A stretch of 21,722 bases of DNA from the NCBI GenBank assembly GCA_964503615.1, contig CAZDBA010000086.1:1-21722 (forward strand), written 5' to 3'. A model generated the notes under the pieces. The model was not told the origin of the DNA, made no database searches, and was given only the letters and a program-made list of their open reading frames with translations. This document shows, one piece after another, positions 1 to 7,626 of the stretch (its first letter is position 1; each line of letters begins with the position of its first letter). The position numbers were made by a program, and so were the translations under genes. This stretch comes from CAZDBA01 sp964503615 (lineage in GTDB: Bacteria > Planctomycetota > Planctomycetia > Pirellulales > Pirellulaceae).

Positions 1-55
<55 letters not shown>

Positions 56-72
56 ATTTTTGGTGAGACGCG

Positions 73-101
73 ATTATAGCGAACTGACACCAATTGCAAT
101 A
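73..101 (-). promoter_or_regulatory. Likely promoter of the tRNA-Asp gene
   Basis: Read on the minus strand there is a perfect -10 hexamer TATAAT (78-73), about 18 bases before the mature tRNA 5' end. A TTGCAA or overlapping TATTGC element lies 15 to 17 bases further upstream and could serve as a -35 box. The spacing fits a short leader trimmed by RNase P. The -35 match is only partial. Confidence 0.55.
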
Positions 102-203
102 CGTATCTTTGTCGTCCAGAAATAGTTTTTTTGGACCCTATTTTTTGGACTTTTGAACCAATTTTTGGATATTTCCACAACACCCTCCCACAAACTTGTA
201 TCC

Positions 204-247
204 AAAACCGCTGAACAGTAACCCCTCGCCTCAGTACCAGCGGTTTT
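204..247. repeat. Perfect 10-bp inverted repeat in the spacer
   Basis: AAAACCGCTG (204-213) and CAGCGGTTTT (238-247) are exact inverse complements separated by 24 bases. It could form a stem-loop in RNA or act as a two-half-site operator. The spacer 56-435 otherwise holds no gene that I can support. A second small inverted repeat, GAGTCG (338-343) with CGACTC (352-357), lies about 80 bases before the small gene at 436. Confidence 0.4.
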
Positions 248-435
248 CCGTTTGTTAATCCCCTGATCTCAATACCAATGGGCTCATGGTTTTCAGGTTT
301 AATTCGGCTAAACCTTTCAGGCCCTATAACCCGTATTGAGTCGTGGGGAATCGACTCCCAAAAATTACCGAAAAAAGAGCTTGCTGCCAGAACTGAAACC
401 TAAGCTTCAGTAATTCTTATCTTGGAGACTAGATT

Positions 436-591
436 ATGCAAAAGATTTTCGACAACATATTGCACAGTGCAGAGCGGTTTGGCAATTCTGCCCAATCATT
501 TACTCCCGAAGTTTGGACCGCATTGGCCTTGGCCTCTGTTATCGGCGGTTACTTTTTACTTCGCGGTAACTCGATCAAAAAAGCAAGCTGA
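436..591 (+). CDS. Small single-span membrane protein, function unknown
   Basis: This 51-residue frame starts at an ATG preceded by GGAGA (424-428), a good Shine-Dalgarno spacing of about 7 to 8 bases. The first half is polar and probably helical (MQKIFDNILHSAERFGNSAQ). A hydrophobic segment follows at about residues 27-43 (VWTALALASVIGGYFLLRG), and the tail is basic (SIKKAS). The layout suggests a small inner-membrane protein with a short positively charged cytoplasmic C-terminus. A slightly longer overlapping frame starting at 422 has cysteine- and proline-rich translation without such organisation, so I prefer this one. I do not recognise a family. It is convergent with the gene at 656-1993, and a candidate terminator follows. 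Confidence 0.6.
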   Translation: MQKIFDNILHSAERFGNSAQSFTPEVWTALALASVIGGYFLLRGNSIKKAS

Positions 592-655
592 TTTCGCAAT
601 CAAACTTTAATTGTTTGCAGCAATCTCAACCAACACCAACCAACTCGCACACTTC

Positions 656-1993
656 TTAGAAAAGATCGTCGCCGGGCTCAAAGCCTAGTGCCACGATCTT
701 TTCTTTTTCTTGAGCTGCCAACTCAGGGCATGACTCGGCTATGTATATCTGCATTCGATGGTAACGAATCACCGCTGCAGTCCTTGGCAACTCTCGATAC
801 CAGCTGAAATCAAGCTCGGCCGAGTTCGGCAATGAAGTATCCTCGCTGGCAAGCAATACATCTAATGCGACAACCGCCAAGTTCAAATCCCGCAAAGCCG
901 CCCCGTTGCTGTCATTCCATCCGGCGCGAACATAACCTTTTGTGTCCAAATAAGTCGCGCCTTGCTTCAGAAGGTACAAACAGTATCGATCGGATGGAAG
1001 TCCTTTGAGAATCGCCTCAGCATCCTGGCCTAGCTCCGCAACACGATGACGTTCATCCGAAGCAGCGTTTTCCTGCCCCAATTCCTCCAACAGTAACGCC
1101 TTTACCGAGCGCAACGTAGCCAACTCGTTGATACAAAGATCATAACGCTGCCGTTTCTCGATCGAATCCTGATACTTCTCTTGGTCAAGGGGCACAAAAC
1201 TGCTCATCAACATGTAATGCGAACCATTGAAATCGGCTAAGAGCCCATCGTATTCCTCTTTCAAATGCCCAATGCGTTCCGAAAGCGTCTCAACAGCCAA
1301 CTTTCGCTGATCAGTATAGCGAGACACCAAGCCCACGGCGTAACAGACCTCCCCCGTAAAGCGGACTGGGTTTTCACCACCCCCTTTACTCAACTCATTG
1401 AACACGAACCCAATCTCGTCACGAGCCTGCACAAGTCCTTGGCCACAAACTGCGCGATAGTAGGCAAGTTCATTCTTGCGCCGCAAAATCCCATCTCGAT
1501 CCAAGTTGTTATACAAAAGGTCTGAATCCAATATCAGTTGCAACGCGTCATTCTTTTGCCCCTTACAAATCAGGCAATTGGCTTTGGTAACAATTACCCC
1601 GCGTAGAACTTTAATTTCGGCCTCTGTTAACGGGTGCTGGATAGCAGGCGGATCTTGCTTGCCCTCCATGATGCCAAATCGTTTCAAAATGGAATCACAA
1701 ATCGCTATCCCACTGTCGTAGTCTTTCAACTGTTGATGCCAATCTGCGAGTTGGAGGTCCAGCAGTGGGTCTTCCGATTCCGACGCCGCCTCTGTAAGCA
1801 ACTCGATCGCTTGCTGCTTGTCCCCTAATTCATACAGCCGTATCGCTTGAGCAGCGTTCCACTGCGCCCGCTCCGGTCCCAGCCCTCCGTTAAAAATGAT
1901 CGGTAGCAAAAAAAACGCGAACACCACTCCCAACGTAAGCACCTGGAAAAACCATTTTCGCGAAGCGTTTGGGGCTATCTCTGTTTCATTCAT
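656..1993 (-). CDS. Membrane-anchored repeat-type protein, possibly TPR-like; function unknown
   Basis: The 445-residue product has a short polar N-terminus and one hydrophobic segment at about residues 14-35 (VLTLGVVFAFFLLPIIF). A long soluble helical region follows. Segments such as AAQAIRLYELGDKQQAIELLTEA and the next helices have the alternating small and large residue pattern of tetratricopeptide repeats, although only the first units look convincing. Several cysteines occur (for example CLICKGQ), but no catalytic motif is seen. The ATG at 1993 is the only start that retains the anchor. It lies 114 bases downstream of glnD on the same strand and could be co-transcribed. The role is unknown; a protein-interaction scaffold at the membrane is an inference. 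Confidence 0.75.
   Translation of the reverse strand: MNETEIAPNASRKWFFQVLTLGVVFAFFLLPIIFNGGLGPERAQWNAAQAIRLYELGDKQQAIELLTEAASESEDPLLDLQLADWHQQLKDYDSGIAICDSILKRFGIMEGKQDPPAIQHPLTEAEIKVLRGVIVTKANCLICKGQKNDALQLILDSDLLYNNLDRDGILRRKNELAYYRAVCGQGLVQARDEIGFVFNELSKGGGENPVRFTGEVCYAVGLVSRYTDQRKLAVETLSERIGHLKEEYDGLLADFNGSHYMLMSSFVPLDQEKYQDSIEKRQRYDLCINELATLRSVKALLLEELGQENAASDERHRVAELGQDAEAILKGLPSDRYCLYLLKQGATYLDTKGYVRAGWNDSNGAALRDLNLAVVALDVLLASEDTSLPNSAELDFSWYRELPRTAAVIRYHRMQIYIAESCPELAAQEKEKIVALGFEPGDDLF
658..709 (+). terminator. Candidate terminator of the small membrane-protein gene
   Basis: AGAAAAGATCGT (658-669) and ACGATCTTTTCT (693-704) form a perfect 12-bp inverted repeat. The 23-base loop contains a smaller GGCT/AGCC stem, and a T-rich stretch follows. 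On the plus strand this resembles an intrinsic terminator. It lies inside the 3' coding end of the convergent gene, so its two arms also encode that protein's last residues. Confidence 0.4.
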
Positions 1994-2107
1994 TAAATTA
2001 CACCAAAGGAAAATTGTCCTGTCCCGCGACAGGCTTCAAGCAAGCCAAACCAGGGCGATTATTGTCTGTTTTTTGATTTTCAATCGCACCATCCCAAATC
2101 AGTCTCA

Positions 2108-4753
2108 TCATTTGTCGTCATCACTCAAAAAGTCTGTGATGGCCCGAGTCACTTCTCGTTGAATCAGTAATTGGCGATTGCGATTTCGAATCTTGTTTCC
2201 GTGCTCATCGGCCACGTAAAACACGTCGATAATCTGTCGTCCATAGGTCGAAATTCTGGCAAACCGTACGTCCAACCCCAGCTCAAAAATCTTCTTGCTG
2301 ATTGTGTACAGCAAACCGATTCGATGATAGGCAAACACATCCAATACAGTTGCAGAGTCCACCGATTCATTGTCGATTTTGACTTGTATTTTTGGCAACG
2401 TCAATTTGCCCGCCGGCCCGCCATCGCCTATCCATGACTTGCGAAACTTGGGCGGCCCGACTTGTTCACCCAAAGCAATTCGCTCCGCCCGAGTCTGAAT
2501 CTCCTTTAACCGTGATGGTGGGGATTCCAAAAAATCAACATCCTTGAATTGAAACCAGAACCAAGCCAGAGAATCGCCTACCGGACGGATATCGGCCGAA
2601 TGAATGCTCAACCCCATGCTCGCAAGCATTCCAGTGATCTTGTAAAAGATCCCCGAACGACGCTTTTCATGCTTTCCGATGCACAATTCGATCAAGTTCG
2701 ACTTGGGCACCTTTCGAACCCAGCATTGCACTTCACCGACCGGCGTTCGTCGCAGTGCCGTTAGCTCCAGGGCGATATCTTTTGCCGGGCGCATGCGACA
2801 GTAGCTGCGGGGAAATTTTTTGGCTGTCCGAAACAGCCAATCCGCATCTTCGACACCAGGAGTGGCCTGAGCAATTTGCGCAACCTGCTCGTAGATCTGT
2901 TCGTGGCGGGCATCAACGCTCTCAGTCCCCAGATGCCCAGTCAATAGATTTCGAGCATGCAAATACAAGTCGGTCAACAAACTTTGCTTCCAAGGCGTAA
3001 GAACACCCGGTCCTACGGCTGCGATATCGGCGCAGGTCAGAACGAACAACATGCTGAGCATCCTGACCGAACCCACGTTGGCAGCGAACTCCGCAACCAT
3101 ATTTTGATCATTGATATCGCGATGCAAAGCTAAATGCGACATCACCAGATGATTGGCGACCAAGTATTTAATATCTTCGGTATTGTCCGGGGCCAGCCCA
3201 AGCATCGGCCCGACCTCGCCGGCGATCCGACGGCCGATCTCCGAATGGTCTTCGATGTAGCCTTTGCCCAGATCATGTAACAGGAGAGCCAAGTGCAAGA
3301 TATTCTTGTCTCGCATATTTCGATAAGTCTTGCCCAGCACACCTTGCTGAGTCTCCATCTCGGTCGCCTTGCGAACCGCCCGCAGTGAGTGCTCGTCCAC
3401 CGTATACTTGTGATACTCGTTAAACTGCAACAAGCTCCGCGCGTGCTCGAACTGCGGGATCAGCTTTTCCAGGACGTACATTTCGTGCAGTCGATCTAAC
3501 AGGTCGGCCAGCCCTGTCGTGTTGGACAACAACGCCAAAAATCGCTGCGCGGCGTCTTCTGTTATTGCAATCGTGCGTACTCGCATTGTCTGACGAATTG
3601 CCAACCAGGTTTCGTGATCGATCAGTTTGCCATGCAGGTTGGCTAATTTCATCAAGCGAAGCACTTGAGGCAGATCCGATTTCAACTTGTCAATCGCTTC
3701 AGGAACGATACCGATATAGGTTGGCCCCATCCAGAAATCCTGCTCGATCTTTCGCATTGAGATCGGGTCGGAAATCGTCTTTCCCGAAATGCGCCGATTG
3801 GAACAGAGCTTGGAAAAGTGATTGCAAATCAATTGAATTTCGCCGGTGAAATGAAAGTAATCGCTCATCATTTCTTCGACGGGCAGCACCCCATCGCGGC
3901 CTGTATAGCCAAATTTTTGCGCGATCCGAACTTGCTCGTTCCGCCCTACCCCATCTTGCGCCCGACCCTCGCCAAAGTGCAGCTCGGAACGTAAACGAAA
4001 CAGAAACTCGACCCCCTGTTTCAACAGTTTGTTGTCTTCTGAACTGAGCACCCGTTCTCGGTGCAAAGCGTCGAAGTCGTTTTCGCCAAACCGCAGGAAT
4101 CCTAACCACCTCATAAGATGTATATCGCGCAGCGCACCGGGTGAACGCTTGATATTCGGTCGCAGCAAATAAACCGTTTCCCCGAATTGGTTTCGCTCGA
4201 TCTCACGAGCCTGAATCACGCTGGCAACTAAATTACTGTTTCGTCGACCGGTAAAGCGTTTCAAGCGACTGTAATAGCTTTTGAAAATCTCCTCGTTCCC
4301 ACCCAACAAACGGGACTCAGTCAGCGAGGTAAAAATCTCTGGTTCCTGCAAAGCCAAACTGACCGCTTCGCGCGGTGTCCGCAAACTGAACCCCAGATCC
4401 AACCCTGAGTCGTTCACGTCTTGAACGTATTGACGCGCAAAGTCCTCGACCTCTTTCGTCAACTCGCTTTGGTACAGCAGCATAAAGTCAACGTCGGAAA
4501 ACGGCGCCACCTCGCGACGCCCACACCCTCCGTGCATCACCAAAGCATAGCGGTTTTCGTAGTCCGGTTTTTCTTCAACGATCGCGTGATAAAGCCCCAT
4601 CAGAACTTTGTCGAGCAGATCGCTAAAATCAGTTACCGTTTGTAACCCCGTGGCTCCGGCATCATGCCGCGCCTGAATCGTCTCGCGCCCCTTTGACCAA
4701 AGCTTTCGCGCCGATAGCACGCTAGGTCGAAAGTTACCGGAACTTGAATTCAT
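2108..4753 (-). CDS. glnD: Bifunctional [PII protein] uridylyltransferase / uridylyl-removing enzyme
   Basis: The 881-residue product matches the GlnD layout. The nucleotidyltransferase motif GGCGRREVAPFSDVD (about residues 75-89) carries the metal-binding aspartates D87 and D89. The HD-type hydrolase motif LLHDLGKGY is at about 491-499, with an upstream YTVDEHSL. Two C-terminal ACT domains begin near residue 695 (RRSGIFYKITGMLASMGL) and 800 (HRIGLLYTISKKIFELGL). GlnD uridylylates the PII signal protein when glutamine is low and removes UMP when it is high; the ACT domains sense glutamine. The gene for PII itself (glnB) is next upstream on the same strand, so enzyme and substrate are paired. 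The length is normal for the family and the ATG start is unambiguous. Confidence 0.96.
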   Translation of the reverse strand: MNSSSGNFRPSVLSARKLWSKGRETIQARHDAGATGLQTVTDFSDLLDKVLMGLYHAIVEEKPDYENRYALVMHGGCGRREVAPFSDVDFMLLYQSELTKEVEDFARQYVQDVNDSGLDLGFSLRTPREAVSLALQEPEIFTSLTESRLLGGNEEIFKSYYSRLKRFTGRRNSNLVASVIQAREIERNQFGETVYLLRPNIKRSPGALRDIHLMRWLGFLRFGENDFDALHRERVLSSEDNKLLKQGVEFLFRLRSELHFGEGRAQDGVGRNEQVRIAQKFGYTGRDGVLPVEEMMSDYFHFTGEIQLICNHFSKLCSNRRISGKTISDPISMRKIEQDFWMGPTYIGIVPEAIDKLKSDLPQVLRLMKLANLHGKLIDHETWLAIRQTMRVRTIAITEDAAQRFLALLSNTTGLADLLDRLHEMYVLEKLIPQFEHARSLLQFNEYHKYTVDEHSLRAVRKATEMETQQGVLGKTYRNMRDKNILHLALLLHDLGKGYIEDHSEIGRRIAGEVGPMLGLAPDNTEDIKYLVANHLVMSHLALHRDINDQNMVAEFAANVGSVRMLSMLFVLTCADIAAVGPGVLTPWKQSLLTDLYLHARNLLTGHLGTESVDARHEQIYEQVAQIAQATPGVEDADWLFRTAKKFPRSYCRMRPAKDIALELTALRRTPVGEVQCWVRKVPKSNLIELCIGKHEKRRSGIFYKITGMLASMGLSIHSADIRPVGDSLAWFWFQFKDVDFLESPPSRLKEIQTRAERIALGEQVGPPKFRKSWIGDGGPAGKLTLPKIQVKIDNESVDSATVLDVFAYHRIGLLYTISKKIFELGLDVRFARISTYGRQIIDVFYVADEHGNKIRNRNRQLLIQREVTRAITDFLSDDDK

Positions 4754-4952
4754 AAGTTGGGATCGGAGTTAGGGGCGTTCTCAAAACAGTTCGCCTAGGC
4801 ACCACCTTAACGAAAAGTTGAAAACGTTCATCACAAATAAAAGCGCACACAAATAGCCGGAAAGCTCAGAGATCGGGCAAAACATAAATCCCGAGTCCTG
4901 GAAAATCCGGCCATCTGAAATTCGCATCTGCTGATAACAGCCAGAGCTCTGA

Positions 4953-5291
4953 CTAAACCGCGTCGGAACCTGTCTCACCAGTTCGAATTCGAATCGTTTC
5001 CTGCAAGTCAGTTACAAAGATCTTGCCATCACCCATCTGGCCAGTTTGAGCTTTTTCGATAATCGTATCGACAACCTTGCGAAGAATCTCATCCTGAACG
5101 ACCACCTCGATCTTGACTTTGGGAATAAAGTCGATCGCGTATTCGTTTCCCCGATACATTTCAGTATGACCTTTTTGACGGCCAAAACCTTTTACTTCGG
5201 TGATGGTCATACCTTCCACACCGTTTTCGATCAAAGACGTCTTGATATCTTCCAGTTTAAAGTGGCGAATAATTGCTTCGATTTTCTTCAT
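4953..5291 (-). CDS. glnB: Nitrogen regulatory protein PII
   Basis: The 112-residue product is a full-length GlnB-type PII protein: MKKIEAIIRHFKLEDIK at the start, the T-loop with YRGNEYAIDF, the B-loop TGQMGDGKIF and a C-terminal RIRTGE. The uridylylation site Tyr51 is present, matching the neighbouring GlnD. PII trimers bind ATP/ADP and 2-oxoglutarate and adjust nitrogen assimilation through protein contacts. The gene lies 199 bases upstream of glnD on the same strand. No amtB gene is adjacent, so GlnB rather than GlnK is the better label. The leader holds short palindromes (5318-5330 and 5379-5394). A possible promoter on the minus strand, TTGATT and TACAAA 16 bases apart, lies just inside the second palindrome. 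Confidence 0.96.
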   Translation of the reverse strand: MKKIEAIIRHFKLEDIKTSLIENGVEGMTITEVKGFGRQKGHTEMYRGNEYAIDFIPKVKIEVVVQDEILRKVVDTIIEKAQTGQMGDGKIFVTDLQETIRIRTGETGSDAV

Positions 5292-5378
5292 GGGAGTTTT
5301 ACCTACTTACATAAAAGCCACCCAGGGTGGAGGCGACCTTCGCTAGCCTATTTGTAAAACATAGTTAGACCAAATCAA

Positions 5379-5394
5379 GCTTGCCATGGCAAGC
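5379..5394. promoter_or_regulatory. 16-bp perfect palindrome upstream of glnB
   Basis: GCTTGCCATGGCAAGC is a perfect palindrome about 88 bases before the glnB start codon, followed immediately by AAGCTT. It sits just upstream of the best promoter-like pair for glnB, so it could be an operator for a dimeric regulator. It could also be a cruciform or part of the end of the transcript from 5538-6089. A shorter palindrome, CCACCC-A-GGGTGG (5318-5330), lies nearer the start codon. Confidence 0.35.
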
Positions 5395-5537
5395 AAGCTT
5401 AAAACAACATCACGTCGTTGACGGGGGAAAACACAGCCTTGAGGGCAATTAGTGAAACGTTGCCCGGAAACAACGTGGACATCCACCCCTACCCTTATCA
5501 GAAAATCGTGAATCAGTATCCCTCATCAAACTTGCTC

Positions 5538-6089
5538 TCATTCCGGTAACCAATGGGTTTCTGGTTGACCGGATTCCACATTAAATGTGCGAGCTAACAG
5601 AAACAGCAGATCACTCAAGCGGTTGAGATAGATTAATTCGTTACGAAAGTACTCGGACTTGGATTCGCTTTCGATCAATCGGACCAGTTGCCGCTCGGTT
5701 CTTCGACAGATGTTTCGCGCCAGATGCGTCCAACTCGCCGTTTGGGTACCACCAGGAAGCACAAAGGCAGTCAGTGGTGGCAACTGGTCATCCAACCTAT
5801 CCATCCAAGTTTCCAATTCGTCAGTTCTCCCCTCTGCGACTCGCGCCTCTTTTTTGGTTTCACCCAGACAACCCGCGACTGTTGCTCCGATGCAAAAAAG
5901 ATCGTTTTGGATCAACAGTAACTGGCTTTGCAACGTCTCATCCTGGATCTGACTGCGAACGACACCCAGCCAACTATTTAACTCGTCCAGCGAACCGCAC
6001 ACCTCGATAGTTGGATGTGTTTTCAAAACACGTTTGCCACCCAGCAGACCGGTCTCCCCCTGATCACCAGTCTTGGTATAAATCTTCAT
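5538..6089 (-). CDS. pduO: PduO-type cob(I)alamin adenosyltransferase
   Basis: The product transfers the adenosyl group of ATP to cob(I)alamin, giving coenzyme B12. Family signatures are all present: the N-terminal ATP loop MKIYTKTGDQGETGLLGG, the helix with DELNSWLG, the segment FVLPGGTQTASWTHLARNICRRTER containing the substrate-binding arginines, and YLNRLSDLLFLLAR near the end. I chose the ATG at 6089 because AGGAGA stands six bases upstream and the family begins at MKIYTKTGD. An in-frame start at 6122 would add eleven unrelated residues. Length is 183 residues, normal for a stand-alone enzyme. It is divergent from the Nudix gene. No B12-dependent enzyme is in view, so its client is unknown. 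Confidence 0.93.
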   Translation of the reverse strand: MKIYTKTGDQGETGLLGGKRVLKTHPTIEVCGSLDELNSWLGVVRSQIQDETLQSQLLLIQNDLFCIGATVAGCLGETKKEARVAEGRTDELETWMDRLDDQLPPLTAFVLPGGTQTASWTHLARNICRRTERQLVRLIESESKSEYFRNELIYLNRLSDLLFLLARTFNVESGQPETHWLPE

Positions 6090-6186
6090 TCGCTGTCTCC
6101 TGTTTTCTGGCAAAGGGCACAAATTGTTTCAAGCAGTGTCAATCGAGTAAGATATTAATCCGCAACTCCATAGCCCGATTCGACTC

Positions 6187-6202
6187 GGTGGCTTACGCCA
6201 CC
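6187..6202. repeat. REP-like hairpin in the pduO/Nudix divergent spacer
   Basis: GGTGGC-TTAC-GCCACC is a perfect 6-bp stem with a 4-base loop. It is followed by a second small inverted element, GCCC-TAA-GGGC (6218-6228). Such compact GC-rich hairpins recur between genes in many planctomycete genomes, which I state from general memory. They suggest a dispersed intergenic repeat rather than a gene-specific control site. Confidence 0.4.
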
Positions 6203-6302
6203 AGTAGTTTGTATTTCGCCCTAAGGGCTGAGAACGTCGCGAATCAGAATAACAATACATCCCTATTTTTAACAACAACCCTTCACCGAGAATGCCCCAG
6301 CC

Positions 6303-6734
6303 ATGACCGAAATTCAATTACGATCGTGCGGCTTTATTATCATGCGGACCGGCCAGGAATCGAGGCGAGAGTTCTTGTTAATGAAACACCCCAAACGATG
6401 GGATCTTCCGAAAGGTCACGTTGATCCGGGCGAAACGGAAATGGAATGTGCACTTCGCGAGTTGTGGGAGGAAACGGGAATCGCCGAAGAACAAATCAAA
6501 GTCGATCCCGATTTTGTGTTCAAGCAACAGTACACCGTTCGCTACAAACGTAACGGCGGCGTTCCGCAACTGAAAGAGTTGGTAATATTCCTCGCCACTC
6601 TGATTGAAGATGTTGAGGTTCAGTGTACCGAACACAAAGGTTACCAATGGTGGCCGTGGAATCCGCCACACGACATTCAGGCTGAAACCATCAACCCTTT
6701 GTTGGCCCAACTGGCGAACGCAATAAACGACTGA
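6303..6734 (+). CDS. Nudix hydrolase, (di)nucleotide polyphosphatase-like
   Basis: The 143-residue product carries a complete Nudix box: G38-x5-E44-x7-R52-E-L-x-E-E-T-G-I60, with the metal-binding glutamates E56 and E57. The leading strand GFIIMRTGQESRREFLLMKHPKRWDLPKGHV resembles the diadenosine-tetraphosphatase subgroup (KH, W.LPKG.VE), so hydrolysis of Ap4A-type or related nucleotides is the best guess. Substrate specificity cannot be read from sequence. The start at 6303 has no strong ribosome site. It overlaps the stop of a four-codon frame beginning at 6291, which may help initiation. The gene is convergent with the ubiquitin-like operon, 25 bases from its last stop. Confidence 0.9.
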   Translation: MTEIQLRSCGFIIMRTGQESRREFLLMKHPKRWDLPKGHVDPGETEMECALRELWEETGIAEEQIKVDPDFVFKQQYTVRYKRNGGVPQLKELVIFLATLIEDVEVQCTEHKGYQWWPWNPPHDIQAETINPLLAQLANAIND

Positions 6735-6759
6735 GGATGGCTCCGCGTCCGCACTGAAC

Positions 6760-7605
6760 TTAATTCGATTCGTAGTACCGCATTTCGTTGCAAGCGAAAG
6801 TCGCACAGTGACTATTGTACTCCCAACAATCTTTGCAGTGCGGAGTTTTGCACCTGACGCAAATCACCATCTTCTGTTCAATCACCTCACTACAAATGGG
6901 ACATTTAACGTCATCCAAAATCTGCGCCTGTTCATCATCCACAAACTCGACGCCTACGCATTGAGTCAACAACAACTCGTCATACACTTCCAGACACAAT
7001 CGCAACAGATCGTCCAACTGTTGATAACCGCCGATCTTGCCGGGCTTGGTAATGGTTAGCTTGCCTGATTTCAACTTGATCGAAACTGCCCCAGTACCCA
7101 ACTGGTTCGCCAGCTGTTCGATCTTCCAGCAGACCGCTTTCACACATAGGTTTTTGAATTCTTCCAGGTTATTGGTGGCGATTGAAAAATCACGATTAAA
7201 ACCCAACTCTTGTGCATTAAGCGTTTGAGCACTTGATCCCCAAATTGAACGAGCCAGAAAACCTTCGGTCACAATCTGAAAACGAAGCCGATTGTCAGGC
7301 CAAAGCAAAGCTAAAATTGTGTGCTCGTGTCCGCCACGCTTGCGTCTAGTTACGAGAGAGCCTGTTGACTGCCCGTAACGAAACCACATTTTCGGCGCAA
7401 AAAATACACCATTCACCAAGTTTCCACCGTAGCGTGTCGCCAGCTGTCGATAGTTATTCCTTCGCCGACTAAGCTTTAAATTCCATTTGAAAAAAAACAA
7501 AGCGCAAAGCACAAACAAGGCTAAAACCAAAAACAATCCGATTTGGTTCAAACTCGTTACCATGGTTAAGTGATGATTCAGAAATGCTGACAGACCTATC
7601 AGCAA
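6760..7605 (-). CDS. Membrane-anchored RING-like zinc protein, candidate E3 (paralogue 1)
   Basis: The 281-residue product has one N-terminal membrane span (IGLFLVLALFVLCALFFF), a basic stop (KLSRRR) and a mixed alpha/beta middle region. The C-terminal zinc module reads C235-x2-C238-x10-C249-x2-C252-x4-C257-x2-C260-x6-C267-x4-C272, a RING-like treble-clef pattern. It is the last gene of the operon, 21 bases after the JAMM gene. The TTG start at 7605 has GGAG six bases upstream. An ATG at 7563 is the alternative and lacks a ribosome site. RING fingers recruit E2 enzymes, so an E3 role is an inference from motif plus operon. A second copy lies at 13122-14057 with identical zinc spacing. A non-catalytic scaffold is possible. 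Confidence 0.8.
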   Translation of the reverse strand: MLIGLSAFLNHHLTMVTSLNQIGLFLVLALFVLCALFFFKWNLKLSRRRNNYRQLATRYGGNLVNGVFFAPKMWFRYGQSTGSLVTRRKRGGHEHTILALLWPDNRLRFQIVTEGFLARSIWGSSAQTLNAQELGFNRDFSIATNNLEEFKNLCVKAVCWKIEQLANQLGTGAVSIKLKSGKLTITKPGKIGGYQQLDDLLRLCLEVYDELLLTQCVGVEFVDDEQAQILDDVKCPICSEVIEQKMVICVRCKTPHCKDCWEYNSHCATFACNEMRYYESN

Positions 7606-7626
7606 GCGTTACTCCACGCAGGCGGT

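Noticed and set aside
422..610. A 62-residue plus-strand frame overlapping the small membrane protein
   Set aside because: Its translation lacks organised features, and the ribosome site is placed correctly for the other frame at 436.
3699..4109. A 136-residue minus-strand frame
   Set aside because: It lies wholly inside glnD in another frame and is arginine-rich, as expected for a shadow.
4781..4978. A 65-residue minus-strand frame between glnB and glnD
   Set aside because: It overlaps the glnB end, has no ribosome site or recognisable motif, and its composition looks random.
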